Shown: positions 27,319 through 34,583 of the stretch, piece by piece
Numbering within the stretch: position 1 is the first letter of the stretch
How the letters are laid out: the number at the start of each line of letters is the position of its first letter
Assembly: GCF_900215335.1 (NCBI RefSeq)
Contig: NZ_OCMT01000002.1
Span: forward strand, 868,001 to 932,000
Origin: Pedobacter xixiisoli
GTDB taxonomy: Bacteria > Bacteroidota > Bacteroidia > Sphingobacteriales > Sphingobacteriaceae
Direction of reading: 5' to 3'
Length of the DNA: 64,000 nt
Program-made: the position numbers and the translations under genes
Notes under the pieces: generated by a model
Databases searched by the model: none
What the model was told of the DNA's origin: nothing
What the model saw: the letters and a program-made list of their open reading frames with translations, nothing else

Positions 27319-30300
27319 CTATTTAAAATTAATCTGTAAACCAGCATTCAAAGATTTTTGCAATGGATAGCCGCCAGTACCATCATTGGATTCGGGATCT
27401 ATGATTTTGATATGGTCCCAAGTAACCAGGTTAACACCATTTACAAAAACTCGGAGATTACTGATGCCAATTCTGTTTGCCACATTTTTTGGCAACGTGT
27501 AGCCAATTTCAGCATTCCTCAATCTCAAGTAATTCCCATTTCGCATCCACAGGGTGGAGTTGACGTAGTTATTTGGATTATTGCCTACATCAATTGCTGG
27601 ATAACGGGCATTAGTATTCGATGGCGTCCATCTGTTATTGTAGTATTCAGTTAACACGTTGTTAACTCCCAGTCCATCATAAAATGGCCACATCGAAAAT
27701 CCCGTTAAGAAAACACTGGTATTGGCTGCTCCGGTAAAATAAACACTCGCATCAAAACCTTTATAAGATATTGTGCCTCCAAAACCAAATGACATTTCCG
27801 GCAACCTTGGGTTGCCTACCGGGATTTGGTCGAACGAGTCGATCATACCATCGCCATTGATATCTTTATATTTCACGTCGCCGACACGAACTTTAGAAAA
27901 AGTTTGCAACGGACTTGTTGCTATGTCTTCCTCACTCTGAAAAAATCCATCAGCTACAAATGCGAAAGATTGGCCTAATCGCAAACCTTTTCCGCTTAGA
28001 TAAGGATATCTTTTAGCAGCTTCATCATTTTCGATCACCTTATTTCTAGCGAAGGTAAAATTGCTTCTAAAGGCATAGAATAAACCACCAGTGGTTGTAT
28101 GCTTAACTTCCAACAAAGCATCAATCCCTTTGTTGTTAACTTTTCCAAGGTTGGCGTAAGGAATTGACCAAGGGAAAAATCCAGCTACGGCAGGAACCGT
28201 ATTTCTTTGAAGTAAAATATCTTGGCGCTTCTCACTAAAAACATCTACTTGGAGTGTTAACTGGTTGTTGAACAAACCGAGGTCCATACCAATATTGCTT
28301 TTCTGCGCCGTTTCCCATGTCACATTTTCATTCCCTATCGCATTTTCCTCCATACCATATAGCACTTCCTGCCCAGGGCCAAAGGCATAAGACTGACCCT
28401 GAGTTTTAATGGTACTTAGGAATAAAAACCGCTGATTTATTTGGTCGTTACCAACTCTACCATGTGAGGCCCTGAATTTTAAATTAGAAATCACAGGTAC
28501 TTTCCAAAAACGCTCGTTAGATACTACCCAGCCAGCTGAAAAAGAAGGAAAGAAACCATACCTTTTTCCGGCTGGAAAATTTTCAGATCCATTATAACCA
28601 AAATTAATTTCAGCAAAATAACGGTTACCGAAACCATAGGTTGTACGTCCAGCAAGCCCCTGTCTACGATAGGGAATATTCAGAATCGAAGAACTTGCGG
28701 TGAGACTTACATAATCGCGTTGATTAAATAATAACATCGAAGAAACATCATGCTTACCAAAACTGCGGCTATAATTCACTTGCATTTCATTATATATTGC
28801 CCTATCAGCAGCATTTGAATACGAGTAAGCCAAAGGCTGTTCCTCTCTAAAAGAAGCGCTGTATAAATCTTGGCCAGAAATCGGGTCTTTGCCCAGATAT
28901 CTCTTTACTTCAAATTGTTTAGCTCTTCCATTATTAGTTTGCGCAACTCGATCGTAAGAAAACAACCCCCTTACGGACAAACCTTTTGTAATTAAAGAGG
29001 AAAGGTCCCAAGTTGCTCCAAAAGTTCCTTGTAAAGTGCTTCTATCTTGGGTGAGGTATCCAGACTGGGTAGATCTTCCCCAAGGATTCCAACCAATATA
29101 GGTTTGTGCGCCTCCGGGGCTACCATCAGGATTGGTTACCGGGAATGCAATAGGTGATACTACCTTTAAAGATTGAAATATATCTCCCGCACCAAACCCA
29201 GGATAATTCCCATTTTGGATGATACCGCCCAAGCTTAGGTTCATTGTCAAACTTTTAGAAAGGTTAAGATCAATATTGCTCCTAAAATTGTAACGCTTGA
29301 TATTGGCATTGGTATTAAACTTATTTGCGTCATCTTGCTTATACAATCCGTCTTGTAGCGTAAAGCCTACGTTTGTATAGTATTTTATGATTTCTGTACC
29401 GCCTGTTACACTTAAATTTTGAATGGTTTGCCAAGTATTCTCTTTCAAGACAGCTTCAGTCCAATTTGAATTTGGATATAGATAGGGATCAGAGCCATCA
29501 TAAAATTTCTTTATTTCTTGGTCGCTCCATCGAGGCGACTGTTTTGCATTTACCAATGCTTCATTCATTAATGATGCATACTGACCACCATTGATATATT
29601 CTGGCAATCGCAAAGCCTTTAATGTGGCCGCTTCAGAGCGATATGTTACCGATGGCTTACCCAACTCACCTCGCCGCGTATTAATCAGTATTACGCCATT
29701 AGCACCACGAACCCCATAAATTGCTGTTGCCGAAGCATCTTTCAGAATAGTGAAACTTTCAATTTCTTGGGCATTAATTACGTTCATATCGCGTTCTACT
29801 CCATCTATAAGCACCAAAGGCCCATTGCTACCAAAAGTAGATAAACCCCTGATATACAACTGGGCAGCATCACCGCCGGGTTCACCACTAGCCTGCCTGG
29901 TGATAATCCCAGGCAACTTACCTGCAATAGCATTTGTTAATGAAGGCGTTGACACACGCTCCAATTCCTTTACCGAAATTGTAGATAACGATGCGGTAAC
30001 AGATATTTTCTTCTGAGTTCCATAACCAACAACGGCCACTTCGTTCAGGTTCTTTCCATCGTCTGGCAAAAGCTGCACAGTTATAAAGTCTTTTCCAACT
30101 GCAACAATCGTTTTGGACTTGTAACCAATAAAGTTAAATTGTATAGAGTCAGCTTCATTTTTAGTTGTCAGAGAAAATTCTCCATTGGAATTAGTGATTG
30201 TACCCACCTTACTACCTTTGACCTTTACCGAGACGCCTGGCATCGGAAGATTTTTTTCATCAACAACTTTACCTTTAACTTCTCGCTGGTTTAGTTGCTG

Positions 30301-30429
30301 AATAAAACCCTCCCCAGCTTGGTAGGACATTATCGATGTCTTTTCATTAGCTGAAAGAGAAGGATGGTAACCTGCTCTTGCTTCTGCAATGAGCAACAGC
30401 AAAAAAAATAGTTGTAGAATTCTGTGCAT
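27319..30429 (-). CDS. SusC/RagA family TonB-dependent receptor
   Basis: This 1036-residue outer-membrane receptor has a signal peptide (residues 1-19), a carboxypeptidase-regulatory-like domain at about 52-130 (KGKVVDEKNLPMPGVSVKVKG), and a plug with LIDGVERDMNVINAQEIESF and ILKDASATAIYGVRGANGVI. The barrel ends in LQINFK. There is no STN domain, so it is not an ECF-sigma transducer, in agreement with the divergent DeoR-type regulator. It is the first gene of the twelve-gene leftward PUL and imports the oligosaccharide for it. Confidence 0.96.
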   Translation of the reverse strand: MHRILQLFFLLLLIAEARAGYHPSLSANEKTSIMSYQAGEGFIQQLNQREVKGKVVDEKNLPMPGVSVKVKGSKVGTITNSNGEFSLTTKNEADSIQFNFIGYKSKTIVAVGKDFITVQLLPDDGKNLNEVAVVGYGTQKKISVTASLSTISVKELERVSTPSLTNAIAGKLPGIITRQASGEPGGDAAQLYIRGLSTFGSNGPLVLIDGVERDMNVINAQEIESFTILKDASATAIYGVRGANGVILINTRRGELGKPSVTYRSEAATLKALRLPEYINGGQYASLMNEALVNAKQSPRWSDQEIKKFYDGSDPYLYPNSNWTEAVLKENTWQTIQNLSVTGGTEIIKYYTNVGFTLQDGLYKQDDANKFNTNANIKRYNFRSNIDLNLSKSLTMNLSLGGIIQNGNYPGFGAGDIFQSLKVVSPIAFPVTNPDGSPGGAQTYIGWNPWGRSTQSGYLTQDRSTLQGTFGATWDLSSLITKGLSVRGLFSYDRVAQTNNGRAKQFEVKRYLGKDPISGQDLYSASFREEQPLAYSYSNAADRAIYNEMQVNYSRSFGKHDVSSMLLFNQRDYVSLTASSSILNIPYRRQGLAGRTTYGFGNRYFAEINFGYNGSENFPAGKRYGFFPSFSAGWVVSNERFWKVPVISNLKFRASHGRVGNDQINQRFLFLSTIKTQGQSYAFGPGQEVLYGMEENAIGNENVTWETAQKSNIGMDLGLFNNQLTLQVDVFSEKRQDILLQRNTVPAVAGFFPWSIPYANLGKVNNKGIDALLEVKHTTTGGLFYAFRSNFTFARNKVIENDEAAKRYPYLSGKGLRLGQSFAFVADGFFQSEEDIATSPLQTFSKVRVGDVKYKDINGDGMIDSFDQIPVGNPRLPEMSFGFGGTISYKGFDASVYFTGAANTSVFLTGFSMWPFYDGLGVNNVLTEYYNNRWTPSNTNARYPAIDVGNNPNNYVNSTLWMRNGNYLRLRNAEIGYTLPKNVANRIGISNLRVFVNGVNLVTWDHIKIIDPESNDGTGGYPLQKSLNAGLQINFK

Positions 30430-30543
30430 ATAGTTTATCGTTTGGTTATTTGTTTAAAAACGCAAACATGCAATTCCAAATCCATTTAAATCACACTAAA
30501 TGCGTGAATGAATAATTTTGCGTTTTTTATGCGTTTTACAATA

Positions 30544-30574
30544 CAAATATAAACGCAATAAAATAGCATCCAAA
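30544..30574 (-). promoter_or_regulatory. Probable promoter of the PUL
   Basis: On the minus strand a TTTG at 30574-30571 is followed by 19 bases and TATATTTG at 30551-30544, a match to the Bacteroidota consensus TTTG-N19-TAnnTTTG. One AAAnnGCA pair lies in the spacer and another just downstream of the predicted start, where bound protein would block polymerase. The resulting leader would be about 105 bases. Confidence 0.6.
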
Positions 30575-30801
30575 CTTTTTTGAAAAAAAAATAATTTTTC
30601 AGTTAAAAACACTAATCAACAAGCATTTAGTTTAAAAACGCATTCTTTTATTCAAAAAACAAAAACTCAAATACAAAACACAAAAACCGCATTAAAAATG
30701 CAAAAAACTACCAACATAAGTCCAAAAACCTTATTAAAAGCGCAAAATTGACTATAGTAAGGATTACAAAGCCTTAAAACCGCAAAATAAAAAGCAATTG
30801 T

Positions 30802-30809
30802 TATATTTG
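30802..30809 (+). promoter_or_regulatory. Probable -7 element of the DeoR-type gene
   Basis: TATATTTG, an exact match to TAnnTTTG, lies 29 bases before the ATG. The AAAAnnGCA pair at 30776-30796 covers the upstream half of this promoter, which would give autoregulation. No convincing -33 TTTG is seen. Confidence 0.5.
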
Positions 30810-30838
30810 GATATTCTTATCATCTAACAAAATTCAAC

Positions 30839-31588
30839 ATGCGAAAAGAAGAAAGACATAAATTAATCATGAGAGAAATAAATCTACACAATAAGGTTTT
30901 ATCTACTGATTTGAGCAGTTTATTAAATATTTCGGATGACACTGTAAGACGTGACCTTAAAGAACTTGCAGAAACAGGCATGCTGTTAAAGGTACATGGG
31001 GGGGCTGCGAGTAAGTCGTTTGTTTCGCCATTTAATGCTCAAAATGAAGTTTATGGTTTAAACGAGAAAAAGAAGATAGCAGAAAAAACATTAAAGCTTA
31101 TCAGGAATGAAATGGTCATCCTCACCGAGGGCGGAACAACCATATTGGAATTAGCAAGGATGATCCCCGAAAATTTGCGGGTTACTTTTTTTACCATTAG
31201 CCCACAGGTATCCATTACTTTATCCGAACATAGCAACCTTGAAGTTATTACCATAGGCGGTAAATTGAATAAAAATGCAAATGTTCATGTTGGCGCCAGT
31301 GTAATTAATCAGTTGGTTGATATCAAAGTAGATCTTTGCCTATTAGGGGCAAATGCTTTCTCTTCTGAGGAAGGACTTACAGATATGGATTGGGATGTGG
31401 TTCAGGTAAAAAAGGCGATCATCAGATCTTCAAAAAAAACTGCAGTATTAAGTATTTCGGAAAAACTAAATAGTGCACAAAGAATAAGAATTTGTGGGCC
31501 AAACCAGATAAACTACTTGATTACGGAACTACCTAATGACAGCCCCTTATTAACCAACTACAGAAATGATAATTTAATACTACTATAA
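30839..31588 (+). CDS. DeoR/GlpR-family transcriptional regulator
   Basis: This 249-residue protein has an N-terminal HTH (residues about 18-45, LSSLLNISDDTVRRDLKEL) with the family's VHGGA just after it. The C-terminal sugar-phosphate-sensing domain includes EKKKIAEKTLKLI, ILTEGGTTILELA, ITIGGKLN and LLGANAFSSEEGLTDMDW. DeoR proteins sense phosphorylated sugars. Being divergent from a PUL with GH20, GH89 and murQ, a GlcNAc-6-phosphate-type inducer is plausible but not shown. It is the only regulator gene attached to this PUL. Confidence 0.95.
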   Translation: MRKEERHKLIMREINLHNKVLSTDLSSLLNISDDTVRRDLKELAETGMLLKVHGGAASKSFVSPFNAQNEVYGLNEKKKIAEKTLKLIRNEMVILTEGGTTILELARMIPENLRVTFFTISPQVSITLSEHSNLEVITIGGKLNKNANVHVGASVINQLVDIKVDLCLLGANAFSSEEGLTDMDWDVVQVKKAIIRSSKKTAVLSISEKLNSAQRIRICGPNQINYLITELPNDSPLLTNYRNDNLILL

Positions 31589-31674
31589 AGCCAGACTTCT
31601 AGATTGGAGAGCATATTCTACAATAGGCGACACATTTTAAGTTAACACCTAACAAACCACAAAATAGTTGATTA

Positions 31675-31703
31675 TTACAGGTTTTCGTGGAGAATGCCGG
31701 ATT
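31675..31703. repeat. Degenerate copy of the tRNA-Ala 3-prime end
   Basis: This 29-base stretch matches 31796-31824, which includes the 3-prime end of tRNA-Ala and its flank, at 25 of 29 positions. It lies about 120 bases beyond the tRNA. It could be a scar of site-specific integration, although no integrase remnant is seen between the copies. Confidence 0.5.
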
Positions 31704-31758
31704 TGCCACTGCCGTTTCTGGCCTAACTTCGAGGTTTTTCGAATTTGGCTGAGTAGGC

Positions 31759-31792
31759 ATCTGATAATCTACTAAATAGATGATTATCAGAT
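31759..31792 (-). terminator. Perfect inverted repeat downstream of tRNA-Ala
   Basis: ATCTGATAATC (31759-31769) and GATTATCAGAT (31782-31792) form an 11-bp stem with a 12-base loop, 16 bases beyond the tRNA 3-prime end on the tRNA strand. There is no T run, so it may be a processing or weak termination hairpin. Confidence 0.4.
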
Positions 31793-31808
31793 ACGTTACA
31801 GGTATTTG

Positions 31809-31882
31809 TGGAGAATATCGGATTCGAACCGATCACCTCTTCACTGCCAGCGAAGCGCTCTAGCCAAATGAGCTAATCCCCC
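31809..31882 (-). tRNA. tRNA-Ala (anticodon GGC)
   Basis: The 74-base gene folds as a normal cloverleaf on the minus strand: acceptor GGGGGAT pairing with ATTCTCC, D arm TAGCTC...GAGC, anticodon loop CTGGCAG giving anticodon GGC, and T arm with GGTTCGAATCC. The third acceptor pair is G-U, the hallmark of alanine tRNA. The 3-prime CCA is not encoded; only the discriminator A at 31809 is. Confidence 0.95.
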
Positions 31883-31930
31883 ATGATTGGCAAATGTAAA
31901 TATTTTACCGAATACCGCAACTAATTAAAT

Positions 31931-31959
31931 AAAAAAAGGGAAGACTATCCAGCCCTCCC
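31931..31959 (-). terminator. Possible terminator downstream of lpxB
   Basis: On the minus strand GGGAGG and CTTCCC (with a G-T pair) form a short stem and are followed by seven T. It lies about 125 bases past the lpxB stop and would also isolate the tRNA from lpxB readthrough. Confidence 0.5.
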
Positions 31960-32058
31960 AAACACAATAACATAGTTAAGCTAGCGAATGACGTTACATT
32001 CTTCTTATTTAACTTAACCTAAATTACTCCAAAAATATTGTTCATTTGAGCCGATTGC

Positions 32059-32078
32059 AATACCTAGTTCTAGGTATT
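32059..32078 (-). terminator. Hairpin directly after lpxB
   Basis: AATACCTAG and CTAGGTATT form a 9-bp stem with a two-base core gap, 6 bases beyond the lpxB stop; outer bases TTGCA/TTGCAA partly extend it. There is no clear T run. Confidence 0.4.
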
Positions 32079-32084
32079 TTGCAA

Positions 32085-33188
32085 TTAAGCCAGATATTTC
32101 GTGATCAGCTTTGCAGTTTTTTCCGAAGCTCCGGCTTCGCCCATCAATTGATGCAAATCCCCATAGTCATCCAGCATTTTGTTTCTGTCTTCTCCAACTA
32201 CAATAGCTTTTAATTCTGATGTTATCTTTTCCGTGGAACAATCCTCTTGAATTAACTCCGTCACAATTTTTCTATCTACAATAAGATTAACCAAAGAGAT
32301 GAAACGGATTTTAACTAAAAGCCTAGCTATTGCGATAGAAATAGTACCGCCCTTATAAACCACTACTTGTGGCACCTTAAAGAGAGCCGTTTCCAACGTT
32401 GCAGTACCAGAAGCTACGATTGCAGCCTGTGCATTATATAACAAATCGTAAGTTTGGTTAAAAACTAACGTTGCTTTTTTATCTCCAATAAACTGATGGT
32501 AATATTGGGCATCGAATGTTGGCGCAGCAGCAATAACAAACTCATGATCTTTAAAATCCTTCATTACGCTGAGCATTGCTGGCAATAATCTTTCTATCTC
32601 CTGTTTTCTGCTTCCAGGTAAAAGTGCAATAATTGGCTTTTCGGTCAATTGATGCTGTGCCTTAAATCCTTCATTAGGTTTAAACAAGGAAATCTCATCT
32701 AACAAAGGGTTACCCACGTAATCTACCTCCATTCCCCAGTCTTTATAAAAAACCACTTCAAAAGGCAAAATACAGAACATGTGGTCTACTATCCTTTTAA
32801 TCTTGAGCACACGTTTTTGGTTCCATGCCCAAACTTTAGGGGAAATGTAATAACAAACTTTGATACCATTCGCTTTGGCAAATTCAGCAATTTTCAAATT
32901 AAACCCCGGAAAATCTATCAGTACCAACACATCTGGTTGATAAGCCAATAAATCCGCTTTGCAAGTTTTTAAGTTTCTGAGAATTGTTCGCAGATTAAGC
33001 AGTACTTCGGTGAACCCCATAAATGCCATATCCGCATAATGCTTCACCAACTCTCCGCCCTCTGTTTGCATTTTATCGCCACCAAAGTACCTGAATTCAG
33101 CATTGGTATCTTCAACTTTAAGCGCCTTCATCAAATTAGCGCCATGCAAATCGCCAGAGGCCTCTCCTGCTATTAAATAATATTTCAT
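32085..33188 (-). CDS. lpxB: Lipid-A-disaccharide synthase
   Basis: This 367-residue GT19 enzyme joins UDP-2,3-diacylglucosamine and lipid X to make the lipid A disaccharide at the inner membrane. Recognisable stretches are YLIAGEASGDLHGANLMKAL at the N-terminus, FMGFTEVL, LIDFPGFNLKIA, YYISPKVWAWNQKR, LPGSRKQEI and ASGTATLETAL. Length and start are normal. It forms a group with the small membrane protein and surE upstream on the same strand, an order common in Bacteroidota. Confidence 0.96.
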   Translation of the reverse strand: MKYYLIAGEASGDLHGANLMKALKVEDTNAEFRYFGGDKMQTEGGELVKHYADMAFMGFTEVLLNLRTILRNLKTCKADLLAYQPDVLVLIDFPGFNLKIAEFAKANGIKVCYYISPKVWAWNQKRVLKIKRIVDHMFCILPFEVVFYKDWGMEVDYVGNPLLDEISLFKPNEGFKAQHQLTEKPIIALLPGSRKQEIERLLPAMLSVMKDFKDHEFVIAAAPTFDAQYYHQFIGDKKATLVFNQTYDLLYNAQAAIVASGTATLETALFKVPQVVVYKGGTISIAIARLLVKIRFISLVNLIVDRKIVTELIQEDCSTEKITSELKAIVVGEDRNKMLDDYGDLHQLMGEAGASEKTAKLITKYLA

Positions 33189-33282
33189 TTTTTCTTAAGG
33201 AATTAGGGGTCAGGTATCAGTAAACAGTTGGCAGTTTTCTGGTTTCAGTTAACCGATTAACCAGTTAAAACAGTTAACCCAG

Positions 33283-33564
33283 CTACACTTCTTGAGAAAT
33301 TTTATAAAAAAAGAAAGCAAAGGCACACAAAAATGTAGCGCTCACAATTCCTCTTACAATATTTTCTTTATTGATTTTGTTAAAGTAGTTTACCCAAATC
33401 AAATTAACAGCAACGCAACCAATCAGCAATAAATCTGCTTTTTTAAAAACCAAAGTATAGTGCATCAAATACCAAGCAATTGTACCCAATACCAACGGAC
33501 TGCCTAAGCCTATTCCTAAACCTATCAACACATGGTTTTTTATCGAAGTAAAGAGCTTAGCCAT
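33283..33564 (-). CDS. Small conserved membrane protein between surE and lpxB
   Basis: This 93-residue protein has three hydrophobic segments (about residues 11-32, 42-58 and 70-90) and a basic N-terminus. I do not recognise a named family, but a small membrane protein at this place between surE and lpxB is frequent in Bacteroidota. It starts on the base before surE ends, so translation is coupled with surE. The function is unknown; the location suggests an envelope role. Confidence 0.7.
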   Translation of the reverse strand: MAKLFTSIKNHVLIGLGIGLGSPLVLGTIAWYLMHYTLVFKKADLLLIGCVAVNLIWVNYFNKINKENIVRGIVSATFLCAFAFFFYKISQEV

Positions 33565-34395
33565 CTATCCTAAATTGGTGCCATCGGCACTTGCTGCTTT
33601 TTTAGGTTGGCTACCTTCACCATTAAAATCCCAAGTATTTAGAATTTGAATAGCATGGTGCGCTGTTAAATCAAATTGTACTGGCACTACCGAAGCGTAA
33701 CCGTGGTCTAAAGCCCAAACATCGGTGTCTTCGCCTTTATCATAGTTTTCAAAAACTCCTGTCAACCAGTAATATGGTCTACGGTATGGGTCTTGACGCT
33801 CATCAAAATCCTCCGCCCATTTCGCATTCGCCTGTCTACAAATTTTAATCCCTTTAATTTGATCGCCCTTCGGAAAATTCACGTTCAACAAGGTTCCTTC
33901 TGGTAGTCCATTCGCTAAAACTTGTTCCGTAATTTGCTTGATGTATTTCTTGCAATTCGAAAAATCAGCATCTTGTGCAAAATCGTCCATAGAAAAGCCG
34001 ATAGATGGAATTTTTTCAATCGCTCCCTCAACCGCAGCCGACATCGTTCCTGAGTAAATCACATTAATAGAATTGTTCAGTCCGTGGTTAATTCCCGAAA
34101 CACATAAATCTGGCTTCTTACCTTTAAAAACTTTGTTCACTGCTAATTTCACACAATCAACAGGTGTTCCAGAGCATTTATACATTTCAATTGGCGGATA
34201 CAAATCAACCTTATCAAAACGTAAAGGCTTTCCAATAGTAATGGCGTGTCCCATACCCGATTGCGGTCCATCTGGCGCAACAACCGTCACATTTCCAATT
34301 TCACTCATCACCTCAATCAGTGCTTTAATGCCTGTTGCGGTAATACCATCGTCGTTAACTACTAATATTGAAGGTTTTTTCATCTTGTTATTCAT
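33565..34395 (-). CDS. surE: 5-prime/3-prime-nucleotidase SurE
   Basis: This 276-residue metal-dependent nucleoside monophosphate phosphatase has the family N-terminus PSILVVNDDGITATGI (the two Asp bind the metal), GPQSGMGHAIT, CSGTPVDCVKLA and DLCVSGINHGLNNS. The C-terminal tail of about 20 residues (QPKKAASADGTNLG) is beyond the usual end. The ATG at 34395 is used; the Met five codons later, just before KKPSILVV, is an alternative. Confidence 0.96.
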   Translation of the reverse strand: MNNKMKKPSILVVNDDGITATGIKALIEVMSEIGNVTVVAPDGPQSGMGHAITIGKPLRFDKVDLYPPIEMYKCSGTPVDCVKLAVNKVFKGKKPDLCVSGINHGLNNSINVIYSGTMSAAVEGAIEKIPSIGFSMDDFAQDADFSNCKKYIKQITEQVLANGLPEGTLLNVNFPKGDQIKGIKICRQANAKWAEDFDERQDPYRRPYYWLTGVFENYDKGEDTDVWALDHGYASVVPVQFDLTAHHAIQILNTWDFNGEGSQPKKAASADGTNLG

Positions 34396-34583
34396 TGTTC
34401 TGTGTAATGAAACTATTTTGGTCTAAGCGATTTATAACCTAGGAGAAGCCACTACGGTTTCATATGGTCAAAAATACGAGATTTTATGCGAATAGCCCCA
34501 ACTCCAATTTTTTATCTGCACAGCGTAATTATATTGCACATAAAAAGTAATTTATCTAAGTTTGGATGATAACTTATTTCAAC

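Larger units (their letters stand above)
30430..30838. promoter_or_regulatory. Divergent regulatory region with many AAAAnnGCA repeats
   Basis: The 409-base region between the SusC gene and the DeoR-type gene holds at least seven copies or pairs of an AAAAnnGCA element. Pairs with GCA centres 11 bases apart are at 30516-30538 (written as TGCGTTTT on this strand), 30551-30568 and 30683-30702. A degenerate pair lies at 30724-30744 and a 12-base-spaced pair at 30776-30796. Single copies are at 30457-30464 and 30635-30642. One-turn phasing and location suggest operators for the DeoR-type protein. Confidence 0.65.
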
